A stretch of 53,669 nucleotides of DNA from Paenochrobactrum pullorum. Lineage in GTDB: Bacteria > Pseudomonadota > Alphaproteobacteria > Rhizobiales > Rhizobiaceae. The notes under the pieces are model-generated. The model saw nothing but the letters and a program-made list of their open reading frames with translations, ran no database searches and was not told the DNA's origin. A program made the position numbers and the translations under genes. Below, piece by piece: positions 1-8,618 of this stretch (positions within the stretch are counted from its first letter, which is position 1; each line of letters begins with the position of its first letter). Location of the stretch: positions 1-53,669 of the forward strand of contig NZ_JBHEEH010000016.1 in the NCBI RefSeq assembly GCF_041929845.1, read 5' to 3'.

Positions 1-160
1 TCTTCATTACTTTCCCCGCAATCATTTCAACGCCGCCCATCACCGTGAATTACGACACACCGCTAAAAATATATGGCACGAAAATCGCATGCCTCAAAGC
101 CGCGTAATAACGGCATCATAGGTAAAATTACGACCGACTTCAGGTTAAAGTTACAGCGCC
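1..160 (+). mobile_element. IS6-family right-end fragment (copy A)
   Basis: This is the terminal part of an IS6-like element whose transposase would lie before base 1. It is nearly identical to 15020-15180 (copy C) and, reversed, to 5157-5318 (copy B). It ends in an inverted repeat that reads inward as GGCGCTGTAACTTTAACC, like the GGTACTGTAACTTTAACC end of copy B. The G-G-N3-CTGT start is typical of the IS6 family. No target duplication can be checked because the other end is missing. Confidence 0.8.
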
Positions 161-435
161 ACGCATCCTGCGGCTTGGTTTGTTGACTACTGTCGCTTGG
201 CATTTAATTTGGGGGTCCTTTGTAAAACCGGATGAAAAAACAGAAGCTTTTGCTCTGTTGCTTTGTCATAGATCAGTGCTGTTTACGGTTCAACAACAAA
301 GAGGGATGAATTTTGTTCTATAAGTTTATCCAAAATATACCAACGTATAGGCTGCTATAGAATATTTGATTTCTTGAAGATAAGAATATGCTTGTAGATG
401 TCAGGCGGGTTTGTTATTGCCCTGACAAATGTGTT
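161..435. other. Intergenic, no gene seen
   Basis: AT-rich DNA between the IS6 end and the metallophosphoesterase stop codon. The only structure noted is a dyad, TGTCAGG at 399-405 and CCTGACA at 421-427. It lies just beyond the stop of the minus-strand gene and could be a weak terminator, but it has no T-tract. Confidence 0.5.
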
Positions 436-2241
436 TTATGCTAAAGCAAATGGTCTTCTTATAATTAGCTCGACATTGAGATCTTCCGGCAAACCAAGCC
501 GGAAAGGGCGGTCAAGTGCCGGATCATTAACCGCAAGTTCAAGGCTTAACGCGGCAAGCGATGCGCGTGTCTGCCCGCCTTGGCGAATAATGTCTGCCGG
601 ATCAGAATGATCGATCATGATGGCAAAAACAGAAAGTGTGCCGTCGCTATTGTCCAAAATCTCGATAGTGCGGGCTTGCTGCGGATAATCGATATGTGCT
701 GCGGTATTAATCTCCCACAGGCCGTGGCCACGACCGTGCGGGTCAGGGTGGCACCAAACACGATTAGCGTGCATATGGCCGTTAACCCAGAGCACAATAT
801 TGGGAAAACGACGTAGCAGTTCCAGCAAAGCATCCGAGCCTAATCGGTCGCTTGTTGTCTCATGAGGGGCATGGGTGAGATTGTCGAAGGTGCGTGAATT
901 GTGATGCGAGAATAGAACAATGAGCTGATCTTTGTTGTTCGTTTCGATTAAGACACCGTTCTCATCATAATAGCGGGCATGAAGATCAATGAGTGTTTTG
1001 GTCAGCCATTCAACCTGCGCGGGATCAAGCGATCCGTCCGGCCCTCCGTTGGGGTTGGTGCTGTCCATCATAAGGCCGGTGACTTTATCGGCCATTTGGA
1101 AGGTATAATAAGCGGTTTTTTCGCTCAGGTTATCCGGACTGAAGCCATGTCCGACCGGCCCGTAACTGCCGGTTTTTTCCAAATGGAGGCGGATGAAATC
1201 TTCCTTGCTAAAGGGTTTCCTTTTAGCCGCGCTGGTAATAGTGCGCACTGGCATTTTGGCAATCAGCCCTTCAATACCGTGCTGATCGGGATGGATAACG
1301 GCACCGATGAAGTTCTGCAGTGTCATGCCTTCCGGAATGCCGGTCGGCAGTTTGTCGCCAGTGGCAAGCAAATCCAGAAAATGGCTGAGGCCACTGCCAT
1401 TGGGCAAAACACCGGCATCCATTAAATCATGATTGCCAAAACCAGTATACCACGGAAACCTCAAACCTTCCGATGCAATAGGTGTGCTTACTGCATCAAT
1501 AAAACCTTCAATAACAGGATAGCCATAAGCCCGTTTCCAAACATCGTCCTGCTGGTTGGCTTTGACCGGTTCCGGATGCCAAAATGCGTCATAGGCATTG
1601 CCTTCGAGCGTTGTTTCATCTTGCAAACCTTGATAACGGCCGCCAGTCGCATTGAAACTGGTTTTTTCACCATTCAACACAGCAATGACTGCCTCTAATT
1701 CATGTAACCCGCGGCTATCGGCATTGTCTCCGGTGGAAATAGCAAAGTCAAAAACACGTTGTGATATCGGGCCTTTTTGAATTGCGTTGATACGACGCAC
1801 CATCGCGTCCAGCACATGAACCGTGAGCGTATCTTGCGCACGGGCAGCATTGGATAAAGGCGCACCATTGATGGTGCCTTTATATTGGCGCAAAAAGGAT
1901 GCGTGGGACGGTGATGCCGCATCAATAATATGCAAATCTGTGACATGAGCAAAAGAAACAAGGGGTTTACGTCTTGCTTCGCGCTCAGTGAGCGCCTCGC
2001 TTAAATCCTCACGCACAACAATTGGCCAGCCATTATCAGCAGCAATGCAACGATATAATTTTCCTTTAGATAAATATTCGCCCGGAACCAGAGAGCGTGT
2101 CAGCGTAGTTTGATCATCGGGTGTTTCTTCCGCAGCAAAAGCGCTGGAAATGCCACATCTGCATGTTGAGAGAAAAGGGGTTGCAAGGGTGGTGAAAAAT
2201 CCTGTTTTCAATAAATTTCTTCTAGAAGTATAAAACGGCAT
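436..2241 (-). CDS. Tat-exported calcineurin-like metallophosphoesterase (TIGR03767-type)
   Basis: A 601-aa exported metal-dependent phosphoesterase of unknown substrate. The N-terminus has a twin-arginine motif, SRRNLLK (residues 6-12), before a hydrophobic stretch, so Tat export to the periplasm is expected. The di-metal phosphoesterase signatures appear in order: TDLH (101-104), STGDNADS (169-176), GFGNHD (268-272 region), then SHH and GHMH near the C-terminus. This fits the long TIGR03767-type family. The upstream ATG at 2280 is possible, but ATG 2241 is preceded by AAGGGT and starts directly at the Tat peptide, so I prefer it. The gene stands alone; its neighbour at 2448 has the same orientation across a 200-bp gap. 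The substrate, a phosphodiester or phosphomonoester, cannot be inferred. Confidence 0.85.
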   Translation of the reverse strand: MPFYTSRRNLLKTGFFTTLATPFLSTCRCGISSAFAAEETPDDQTTLTRSLVPGEYLSKGKLYRCIAADNGWPIVVREDLSEALTEREARRKPLVSFAHVTDLHIIDAASPSHASFLRQYKGTINGAPLSNAARAQDTLTVHVLDAMVRRINAIQKGPISQRVFDFAISTGDNADSRGLHELEAVIAVLNGEKTSFNATGGRYQGLQDETTLEGNAYDAFWHPEPVKANQQDDVWKRAYGYPVIEGFIDAVSTPIASEGLRFPWYTGFGNHDLMDAGVLPNGSGLSHFLDLLATGDKLPTGIPEGMTLQNFIGAVIHPDQHGIEGLIAKMPVRTITSAAKRKPFSKEDFIRLHLEKTGSYGPVGHGFSPDNLSEKTAYYTFQMADKVTGLMMDSTNPNGGPDGSLDPAQVEWLTKTLIDLHARYYDENGVLIETNNKDQLIVLFSHHNSRTFDNLTHAPHETTSDRLGSDALLELLRRFPNIVLWVNGHMHANRVWCHPDPHGRGHGLWEINTAAHIDYPQQARTIEILDNSDGTLSVFAIMIDHSDPADIIRQGGQTRASLAALSLELAVNDPALDRPFRLGLPEDLNVELIIRRPFALA

Positions 2242-2440
2242 TATAAGACCCTTATACTTATGATTATATTTAATAATCATATTAAATTTATTTAATTTTA
2301 CTTCAACATATCGTCATTATTTTTCTAATTGTTGGCGTTATTATAGGCATAAAAAGCAATGTCTGTAAATCACACATTGTTGGCGTGAAACAGTATGAAA
2401 ATTGTAAAAAGAATGATGTGAATGATTTTAAGCTTTGATC

Positions 2441-2458
2441 AGCCGGATTATTCCGGCT
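2441..2458 (-). terminator. Hairpin at the 3' end of the 2448-3527 gene
   Basis: A perfect 7-bp stem, AGCCGGA/TCCGGCT with a 4-base loop, overlaps the stop codon of the minus-strand membrane-protein gene. There is no T-tract, so termination is only a possibility. Confidence 0.35.
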
Positions 2459-3527
2459 TACCGACCCTGATCGCAAAGATGTCAACAGCACGGCCAGTGC
2501 CATTCAAGTCGCTGGTGACGCTGATTATGCCGCTTTTTTGTGTCTTTTTATGCGTATCAAATTTGACATCAAACAGAAAGTCACTTTGCGATCCGGTTAC
2601 GTCGTAACGGCGACGTTGACAGTCACCCATCTCGCCAAAATCACACGTTACCGACATTTGTACAGGTTTGCCTTCGCTGCTGCGTGCAACAATATCAAAA
2701 GTCGCGGTGGTATTCACGAGCTGGTTGAGGATACCTTCACCGACATCAAAGCGGATAGTGTCTTGAACGGTTGGTGATTTGATGCGCAGATAATCAACGC
2801 CTTCAACGCGGGTAATTTCTGCAGTTGCAGTGCCACTTAACGAGATGCGTGTTGCATCTTTGGGTGTAAAAATTGTGATCCATTTGGCGTCATCCGGATT
2901 TTCACCTTCCTTGAAGGGGCCGGTATTCAGGGATGAATGATTGTTTCCTGTGGGTGAGAAGCTAAGATCGCTCAAACTATTGTAGATTGAAATGCCAATG
3001 ATACCAAAAGCTGCGAGTGAAATGAGCGGAACCGCCAATCTCTTAAATTTTGAGCGTCTCTTAGAGGGAGTGCTTTTGGATTTTTGAATACGTTCCGGAG
3101 TCTGGCCGAAATCAGCCATCCCGTCATCGTGTTGTACTATTTTACGTGAAGGAGCAACCCGATCAAGTGAACCGCTCAGATCACTCTGATTGCTTTCAGG
3201 TGCTGAATTGACCGGATGCTGTGAAGAGCTCGTCTGCTGCGTAGCATATTCATGTTCAATTTGACGGATACTATTTGTCAGCTGTTCACGCCGCTGGTTG
3301 CGGGCGGTTTCATTAAGCTGTGTATTTTGTGATAATGCACGCTCATGCGCTTGCCATGCAGAAGCGTAAATCCGCTGACGTATTTCAGAATCTGTCGCAT
3401 CAGCCTTTGTTAATGCGTTACGTATGGCGCGTTCGATGCTTTCCAAATGCTGGTCTTTCTTAAGGCAATGCTGGTTCAATGCGTTTATTGTCAGCTTCAG
3501 ATTTAGCCAAATTCCCTTTCTAATCAA
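2448..3527 (-). CDS. Conserved single-pass membrane protein, function unknown
   Basis: A 359-aa protein with three parts. Residues about 20-105 are charged and helical, with the pattern SIERAIRNAL...RQRIYASAWQAHERAL. A Ser/Gln-rich linker follows, then a basic patch (SKRRSKFKR) and one transmembrane helix around residues 168-188. The C-terminal half is an exported beta-rich domain (about 215-359) with a Cys pair near CDFGEMGDC. The architecture resembles conserved Brucella/Bartonella hypothetical membrane proteins that I recall but cannot name. The helical part should be cytoplasmic and the beta domain periplasmic. ATG 3527 is the only Met before the conserved part. No operon partner is evident, and tRNA-Thr lies about 430 bp upstream. 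Confidence 0.75.
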   Translation of the reverse strand: MIRKGIWLNLKLTINALNQHCLKKDQHLESIERAIRNALTKADATDSEIRQRIYASAWQAHERALSQNTQLNETARNQRREQLTNSIRQIEHEYATQQTSSSQHPVNSAPESNQSDLSGSLDRVAPSRKIVQHDDGMADFGQTPERIQKSKSTPSKRRSKFKRLAVPLISLAAFGIIGISIYNSLSDLSFSPTGNNHSSLNTGPFKEGENPDDAKWITIFTPKDATRISLSGTATAEITRVEGVDYLRIKSPTVQDTIRFDVGEGILNQLVNTTATFDIVARSSEGKPVQMSVTCDFGEMGDCQRRRYDVTGSQSDFLFDVKFDTHKKTQKSGIISVTSDLNGTGRAVDIFAIRVGKPE

Positions 3528-3959
3528 GGGCTTTTAATAATTCATTTACCAGTTATCGAGCGTCAAGAATGAAATTCTCAATAGGCTTATTTATAAGCTT
3601 TTGTTTTAATTGCATAAAATAAAGTTGTTTTTATGTTTTTCGAATGATTGTCCGTGATAACCGTTTGTTTTGCCAAGTTTTATTTCGTGAATAGTTCTGT
3701 TGAGGATTTTTCAATGTGGTTGAGATAATATACTATTAAGAAAATTTTAGCTTGTCTTGCTGTCATTTTTACACGATTAAAACCCGATTTCGAACATTTG
3801 TAACATAAGAAATGGGTCGATACTGGATATTGTGTGATTTAGTTGGAGCTGAGTTTTCTGTCTTGCTTTTATGTTGTTTTTTCGTTATTTGACGCATGCG
3901 CTTCTCTTAAAAGACGACTTTTTTTGATGCGTCTTACTCATAAATAAAGAGTATCGCTT
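3528..3959. other. AT-rich intergenic region without a gene
   Basis: About 430 bases of AT-rich DNA with no convincing ORF. It must hold the promoters for the minus-strand membrane-protein gene and for the tRNA. I see no recognised RNA or repeat. Confidence 0.5.
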
Positions 3960-4035
3960 GCCGCTTTAGCTCAGTTGGTAGAGCACATCATTCGTAATGA
4001 TGGGGTCGTAGGTTCGAGTCCTATAAGCGGCACCA
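3960..4035 (+). tRNA. tRNA-Thr (anticodon CGU)
   Basis: A full 76-nt cloverleaf. The acceptor stem is GCCGCTT/AAGCGGC, the D-arm contains AGCTCAGTTGGTAGAGC, the anticodon stem is CATCA/TGATG with loop TTCGTAA (anticodon CGT), the T-arm contains GGTTCGAGTCC, and discriminator A is followed by an encoded CCA. It reads ACG codons. It shows no sign of having been used as an integration site. Confidence 0.97.
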
Positions 4036-4081
4036 ATAAAATCAATGACTTAGCATCAAACTCTACCCTTTCATAACTGCC

Positions 4082-4129
4082 TGTGTCACCATTAGTGATA
4101 TCTCGTGACACATAGCTCATAATTGAGCT
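4082..4129 (+). promoter_or_regulatory. Two tandem stem-loops between tRNA-Thr and crcB
   Basis: A perfect 8-bp dyad, TGTGTCAC (4082-4089)/GTGACACA (4105-4112), is followed one base later by a 6-bp hairpin, AGCTCA/TGAGCT (4114-4129). They sit about 120 nt before the crcB start. They could end tRNA read-through, form an operator, or structure the crcB leader. They do not match the fluoride (crcB-motif) riboswitch consensus as I know it. Confidence 0.4.
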
Positions 4130-4245
4130 GAGCAACCGTTCGCTCAAATCGAATGGTTGAAAGCTCCAGCGGTTTCTACTTGTGCGATTTTTTTTTCACC
4201 CTACAAATAAGTGTCGTGTAAGTTCACAAATTCGTGGGGATGCGA

Positions 4246-4635
4246 ATGCAACCGTTAGATATTTTATGGGTTGGGCTAGGCGGTGGTTTGGGATCGCTTT
4301 TTCGCTGGTGGGTCGGGAAGATGGCAGGTGAAAGCTATAACGGCAAATTTCCACTGGGAACATTTCTGATCAATATAACCGGCGCTTTCGCAATTGGTTT
4401 TTTGTCAGTGCTATTCTCTGTGGAATGGTACGAGCGTTTCGGCGATGTGTTGAAAGCGGGTATACTGACCGGCTTCCTCGGTGGATACACGACATTTAGT
4501 TCAATGCAGCTTGATGCCGTGAAGCTTGCTCGCGATCATTATCAAGGCTTGGCAATCTTTTATTTGGTGGGTTCGGTTTTGGTCGGCTTAGCGGCGGCGG
4601 CATTCGGCGCATTGCTCGCAAGCTGGATAGGGTGA
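4246..4635 (+). CDS. crcB: Fluoride channel CrcB/Fluc, first subunit
   Basis: A 129-aa, four-helix fluoride exporter of the CrcB/Fluc family, which lowers cytoplasmic fluoride. It shows the family motifs GLGGGLGSLFRW at the start, LINITGAFAIG in helix 2 (the Asn lines the pore) and GFLGGYTTFSS with the broken-helix Phe/Ser residues. GTG 4234 and ATG 4240 are in frame upstream, but ATG 4246 has GGGGA 5-6 bases ahead and fits family length. The second crcB follows after 10 bases. Such gene pairs usually make heterodimeric channels with the two subunits in opposite membrane orientation. Confidence 0.93.
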   Translation: MQPLDILWVGLGGGLGSLFRWWVGKMAGESYNGKFPLGTFLINITGAFAIGFLSVLFSVEWYERFGDVLKAGILTGFLGGYTTFSSMQLDAVKLARDHYQGLAIFYLVGSVLVGLAAAAFGALLASWIG

Positions 4636-4645
4636 GGGAAGCACG

Positions 4646-5026
4646 ATGATCAATACCATCATACTCGTCTTTATCGGCGGCGCTGTCGGTGCAATGCTTC
4701 GTGAGTTTTTAATGCTAGGAGTGCCGAACTTATCAAATGGCATTCCAATGTCGATTTTGGTCGCGAATGTCGTCGCATCATTTCTACTTGGCTTAGCCAC
4801 CGGCCTTTATAAAAAGGGCATTCTCAGCTCAGGGGTAAACACACTGCTAGCTACGGGTGTCATGGGTGGGCTTTCCACCTTCTCAAGCTTTGTATATGGC
4901 GCTTATGTTCTCATGTCTGGATCAACAGCAGGGGTTGTCCCAGCGATAGCTTATTTAGTTCTCAGTATCGTCATTGGCTATGTAGCTGTTTTACTTGGCC
5001 TTCGGATCGGCGACAGAAATAATTGA
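4646..5026 (+). CDS. crcB: Fluoride channel CrcB/Fluc, second subunit
   Basis: A 126-aa paralogue of the preceding gene, with FIGGAVGAMLREF, ILVANVVASFLLG and GVMGGLSTFSSF motifs and four hydrophobic segments. AGGGAAG lies 8-10 bases before ATG 4646, so the two crcB genes form an operon and probably a heterodimer. Its 3' end overlaps, on the opposite strand, the likely 3' end of another gene that an IS6 element has cut off. Confidence 0.93.
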   Translation: MINTIILVFIGGAVGAMLREFLMLGVPNLSNGIPMSILVANVVASFLLGLATGLYKKGILSSGVNTLLATGVMGGLSTFSSFVYGAYVLMSGSTAGVVPAIAYLVLSIVIGYVAVLLGLRIGDRNN

Positions 5027-5156
5027 AGTCGTTGCTTCTATTGTACGGGGCTGGCCTTTCTTCTTGACCACCCGCTGCGCCTCTGCCAGTTCGGGGGAGA
5101 TGTGTATGGCCGACGGAAAGATTATATCAGCCTCTGTATATGGACCCTCGCTAGAA
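4991..5156 (-). pseudogene. 3' fragment of an unknown gene cut by IS6 copy B
   Basis: On the minus strand, a frame open from the IS6 end at 5157 to a TAA at 4991-4993 gives about 54 protein-like residues (FPSAIHISPELAEAQRVV..., then KKKGQPRTIEATTS). It overlaps the last 36 bases of the second crcB in antisense. The composition looks like a real C-terminus, but I do not recognise the family. The rest of the gene was lost or displaced when IS6 copy B arrived. Confidence 0.35.
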
Positions 5157-5787
5157 GGTACTGTAACTTTAACCTGCGGTCGGCCGTAATTTTACCTATG
5201 ATGCCGTTATTACGCGGCTTTGAGGCTTGCGATTTCGCGCCATATATTTTTAGCGGTGTGTCGTAATTCACGGTGATGGGCGGCGTTGAAATGATTGCGG
5301 GGAAAGTAATGAAGATTGTAAATTGGATCATGGATTGATGTGAACCTTTGCACATGTCGTGCTGATTTGAAGCGTTTCATGATCCGCTCTCATCGCCGTA
5401 TTGGTTGATGAGAATTCTCAGCGCGACTATTCAACCCATTATGCTGACGATGTTCACAAACACCAATGCCTATTTCTCGTTTGGCCGCGCCATAAGAACC
5501 CAGCTTGTCTGTGACCATAACACGTGGTGAATAGCCATGACCGGATAGAAGCTTACGCATAAAATGCTTGGCAGCCTTTGTATTGCGGCGTTTCTGGACA
5601 AGGACTTCAAGTAAAAAACCATCCTGATCAACTGCACGCCACAGAAAATGGAGCTTGCCTTTGATGGTAATAACAACTTCATCCAAATGCCATTTATCGC
5701 CAAGACGTGGGGTGCGACGCCGGATTTTATTGGTATAAATCTCAACCGGATTTCTCCGCCCATTCACGTACCGTTTTATGGGTAACA
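5157..5787 (-). mobile_element. IS6-family element, 5'-truncated (copy B), transposase broken
   Basis: The outer end at 5157 reads GGTACTGTAACTTTAACC. The minus-strand transposase keeps its DDE core (DKWHLDEVVITIKG, RAVDQDG, MVTDKLGSYGAAK) but lacks the first 50 or so residues. An in-frame TGA follows the HQPIRR residues, and the C-terminal part (MKRFKSARHVQRF...) continues beyond it. Copy C carries the same TGA, so the lesion predates their spread or was shared by conversion. At about 5788 the element abuts unrelated DNA and then a second IS6-type fragment. Confidence 0.85.
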
Positions 5788-5830
5788 GAGCCTCGCCATC
5801 TCCCAATTGAAGGTCCAAGGTAAATGTCGC

Positions 5831-6190
5831 GCTAGTCTTGTACACCGCCAAGTCAAATATCTGAACAATACTATTGAGGCTGATCACGGTAAGCTGAAGC
5901 AACTGATCAAACCAGTGCGAGGGTTCAAGACGCTGAAAACGACCTATGCGATGATCAAAGGTTTCGAGGTCATGCGCGCTTTGCGTAAAGGACAGGCTGC
6001 ATTTTTCAATCTCACAGGCGATATGCGTGGAGAAGCACGTATCGTTGAACGTGCTTTTGGCATCAGACCAAGTGCACTGACAGAAGCCGTAGCTCTGCTC
6101 GCTCAAAATCCTGAAAATCGCCATCCTCCCAGATAATCGGGGGCTTGACTAACGATCATCATAACCAGAACGCAAATTTGCAACAGAGCC
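5831..6190 (+). mobile_element. IS26-like (IS6 family) 3' fragment
   Basis: This encodes about 100 C-terminal transposase residues (HRQVKYLNNTIEADHGKLK, then GFEVMRALRKGQA and ERAFG). The DDE glutamate is in IEADHGK. The fragment ends in an inverted repeat reading inward GGCTCTGTTGCAAATTTGC at 6190. It is a different IS6 lineage from copy B, which it nearly touches in opposite orientation. Everything before HRQVKY is missing. Confidence 0.85.
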
Positions 6191-6220
6191 ATCAAGCGCT
6201 GTTTCGATGGCATTCTATCA

Positions 6221-6898
6221 TTAAAACATGCTCAGTCGGCGTTCAAAGTACCGAACAATCATAATCAACGTCAAACTGATGGCCAGATACAGTACACCTG
6301 CCAAAGCAAAGACTTCGAAAATCGCATAGGTCTGGCTCATCAAACGTTTCGCATAACCTGTAATTTCCAAAACCGTGATTGTCGAAGCTAATGATGTTCC
6401 TTTAACGACCAGAATAACCTCATTCCCATAGGCAGGCAGCGCCTGTCTGATAGCGAGCGGAAAGCGGATCCGGCGGAACTGTAAAAAGCGTCCCATACCA
6501 CATGCTTTAGCGGCTTCAATCAATCCGACCGGTACAGACATCAATCCACCGCGCAAGATTTCAGACGTATAAGCGGCTGTATTTAATGACAGTGCCAAAA
6601 TTGCACAACGCGTACCATCACCGAAAATCCACCATAATACCGGATTGTGACGTACGAAGTCGAACTGTCCAAACCCGTAATAGAACAGGAAGATTTGCAC
6701 CAATAGAGGCGTTCCACGGAAAAATGTGCTGTAGCCCTTGGCAAATTTTGCCGCTATCCGACATTCAGACAAACGCGCCAAAGCCAACCCAAGGCCTAGA
6801 TTAAAACCAAACAATATGGCCAATCCGGAAAGAAGCAGAGTTTTGCTTAAACCCTGCATGAGGACAGGTACGGTTTTCTGGATAAATTCAATGTCCAT
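6221..6898 (-). CDS. Polar amino-acid-type ABC transporter permease (HisM/ArtM-like)
   Basis: A 225-aa inner-membrane permease of the histidine/octopine-type importers. It has several hydrophobic helices and the EAA-type loop ...EAAKACGMGRFLQFRRIRFPLAIRQALP... that contacts the ATPase. It pairs with the next permease, whose 3' end it overlaps by 11 bases, to form the channel. It is the last gene of the Rieske/ABC operon transcribed from 12778. Substrate cannot be read from the permease itself. Confidence 0.88.
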   Translation of the reverse strand: MDIEFIQKTVPVLMQGLSKTLLLSGLAILFGFNLGLGLALARLSECRIAAKFAKGYSTFFRGTPLLVQIFLFYYGFGQFDFVRHNPVLWWIFGDGTRCAILALSLNTAAYTSEILRGGLMSVPVGLIEAAKACGMGRFLQFRRIRFPLAIRQALPAYGNEVILVVKGTSLASTITVLEITGYAKRLMSQTYAIFEVFALAGVLYLAISLTLIMIVRYFERRLSMF

Positions 6899-7625
6899 GC
6901 TCGCCCCCGCTGACTTGTGATTTCATGCGATTTTCAAGCTTGTCGAAACCATGTTGACTGACAAGCGTAATTAGCAAATAGGTTAAGGCGGCGATCAAAT
7001 AAAACAAAAACGGGCTGCGTGTTGAACCTGCGCCAACGGATGCAATACGCATTAGTTCTGCCAAACCGACAACCGACACCAAAGCTGTGTCTTTGATTGT
7101 AATCTGCCAGACATTATTCATACCCGGACCTGCAATGCGCAGCATCTGCGGCAAAATAATGCGGCGGAATATCCGCCAAGGCGACATACCTAATGCGCGG
7201 CCAGCTTCAATATGACCACGTGGCACAGATGCCAAAGCACCCCGAACTACTTCGGTTGAATAAGCACCAGAAATAATGCCGATCGTAATGACTGCAATCA
7301 CAAATGCGTAACCACCGGATGCTAGGCCTTGATAACCAAAAGCCGTGGTTATTTTATTGACAACTTCAACCGAGCTGAAAAAGAGCAGATAAATGATAAG
7401 CAGTTCAGGCACACCACGTACAACGGTCGTATAACCGTCAACGACAAAGTTAAACGGCACGACCCGCGCCCATTTAATAAGACCGCAAGCAATACCGATG
7501 ATACTGCCTAAAATCATACTAAGTACACCGACAGCAATGGTAATGGAGGCACCGCGTATAATTGCGCCAACCCATCCGCCTTGCCAGACCTGCAAAAGTC
7601 CGAATTCCATCAAAGCACCATTCAT
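6888..7625 (-). CDS. Polar amino-acid-type ABC transporter permease (HisQ/ArtQ-like)
   Basis: A 245-aa permease with the EAA loop HIEAGRALGMSPWRIFRRIILPQML and the family's IKDTALVSVVGLAELMR segment. It forms a heterodimer with the permease it overlaps downstream. ATG 7625 is taken; a second Met lies five codons in and neither has a strong ribosome site. A stable hairpin at 7702-7733 separates it from the binding-protein gene, which would set lower expression of the permeases. Confidence 0.88.
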   Translation of the reverse strand: MNGALMEFGLLQVWQGGWVGAIIRGASITIAVGVLSMILGSIIGIACGLIKWARVVPFNFVVDGYTTVVRGVPELLIIYLLFFSSVEVVNKITTAFGYQGLASGGYAFVIAVITIGIISGAYSTEVVRGALASVPRGHIEAGRALGMSPWRIFRRIILPQMLRIAGPGMNNVWQITIKDTALVSVVGLAELMRIASVGAGSTRSPFLFYLIAALTYLLITLVSQHGFDKLENRMKSQVSGGEHGH

Positions 7626-7701
7626 ATTCTGAGTGAATTGACTGAAGCATATAAATGCCGTGAATGCTGTTGATCTCGGAAATGTAATCCGATCTCAAGA
7701 G

Positions 7702-7733
7702 CAAGAACAGGAGCATTTTTTTGCTCCTGCTTG
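7702..7733 (-). terminator. Intercistronic hairpin between binding protein and permeases
   Basis: A stem of about 12 bp with one bulge (CAGGAGCA/TGCTCCTG core, closed by CAAG/CTTG) and a T-rich loop lies 28 bases after the binding-protein stop. On the gene strand no T-tract follows, so it is more likely an mRNA-stabilising or partially terminating stem than a full stop. On the plus strand it is followed by TTTTTA. Such stems are common after solute-binding-protein genes. Confidence 0.55.
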
Positions 7734-7760
7734 TTTTTATTTGACAAATATAGCCGGTCT

Positions 7761-8555
7761 TTATTCACATGGATGTGTGATGTCCATTTTGAACCATTTC
7801 ACACTGGCTTTACCGATTGTACCATCTGCAATTGCAGCACAAAGTGCGACATCGATTTTTGCTTTCAGGTCTGTATCGTCTTTACGAAGACCAATACCCA
7901 CGGCGTCACCCAATGTTTCATCAGATTTGCTATCAATCGGAACATTGATCAGCTGGAATGCGCTGCCGTCAGCCTTTGCGAGAAAATCATCTGCTGCGGA
8001 TAAATCTGAGAAAGAGACATCCACACGTCCGCTGGCCAGATCGATTTGCATCTGATCCAATGAATCATAAGTCTTCAGATCAACATTCGGCAAATATTTG
8101 TTGATGTAAAGCGCATGTGTTGTACCTGATTGAACGCCAACGCGCTTATCAGCCAGAGCTTTCAACAACGTTTCCCAATCAGTGATGCTGGCTAAATCAT
8201 CAGACTTTTGAACAACAAAGAAATTCGGCAAATCACCATAACCTTTAGAGAAACCGATCTCTTTCTTGCGTTCGTTGGTGATAGACATACCCGAAATGAT
8301 CGCGTCAATCTGCTTGGCTTTCAAAGCCGGAATAAGGCCATCAAAAGCCTGCACCACGAAACGGCATTTTGCTTCCATTTTGTCACAAACGGCCTGCCCG
8401 ACTTCAGCGTCAAAACCGGTAACATTACCGTTGGCGTCAGCAATACTCCACGGTGGATATGCGCCTTCAGTACCAATGATGATTTCACCATCAGCCGCTT
8501 GAGCGCTATGAATTGAAGCGGTAAAAGCAGCAGCAAGTGCTAAAACTTTCCACAT
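7761..8555 (-). CDS. Periplasmic amino-acid-type solute-binding protein
   Basis: A 264-aa periplasmic binding protein of the ArgT/HisJ/ArtJ family (SBP_bac_3). The signal peptide ends near SAQA/AD (residues 1-21). The mature part has the family pattern GTEGAYPPWSIAD...GFDAEVGQAVC and FDGLIPALKAKQIDAIISGMSIT, then the hinge FFVVQKSDD and VGVQSGTTH. A Cys pair (VCDKMEAKCRF) is typical of basic-amino-acid binders. AAGGGGAA precedes ATG 8555. It delivers substrate to the two permeases and the fused ATPase around it. The ligand may be arginine-like or a conjugated amino acid, as the operon context suggests. Confidence 0.9.
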   Translation of the reverse strand: MWKVLALAAAFTASIHSAQAADGEIIIGTEGAYPPWSIADANGNVTGFDAEVGQAVCDKMEAKCRFVVQAFDGLIPALKAKQIDAIISGMSITNERKKEIGFSKGYGDLPNFFVVQKSDDLASITDWETLLKALADKRVGVQSGTTHALYINKYLPNVDLKTYDSLDQMQIDLASGRVDVSFSDLSAADDFLAKADGSAFQLINVPIDSKSDETLGDAVGIGLRKDDTDLKAKIDVALCAAIADGTIGKASVKWFKMDITHPCE

Positions 8556-8618
8556 AGTATTCCCCTTTTTATGATTAATAAGACGACCTTTTTGTCAGGT
8601 CTATTCAGGCAAGCGACT

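Noticed and set aside
4036..4245. Fluoride riboswitch before crcB
   Set aside because: The expected GGxGAUGG and AACCGCC blocks are not present; only two simple stem-loops are seen.
5390..6124. Long minus-strand open frame of 244 codons
   Set aside because: Only the part left of about 5787 is transposase. The rest is the antisense of the IS26-like fragment at 5831-6190, so the apparent start is accidental.
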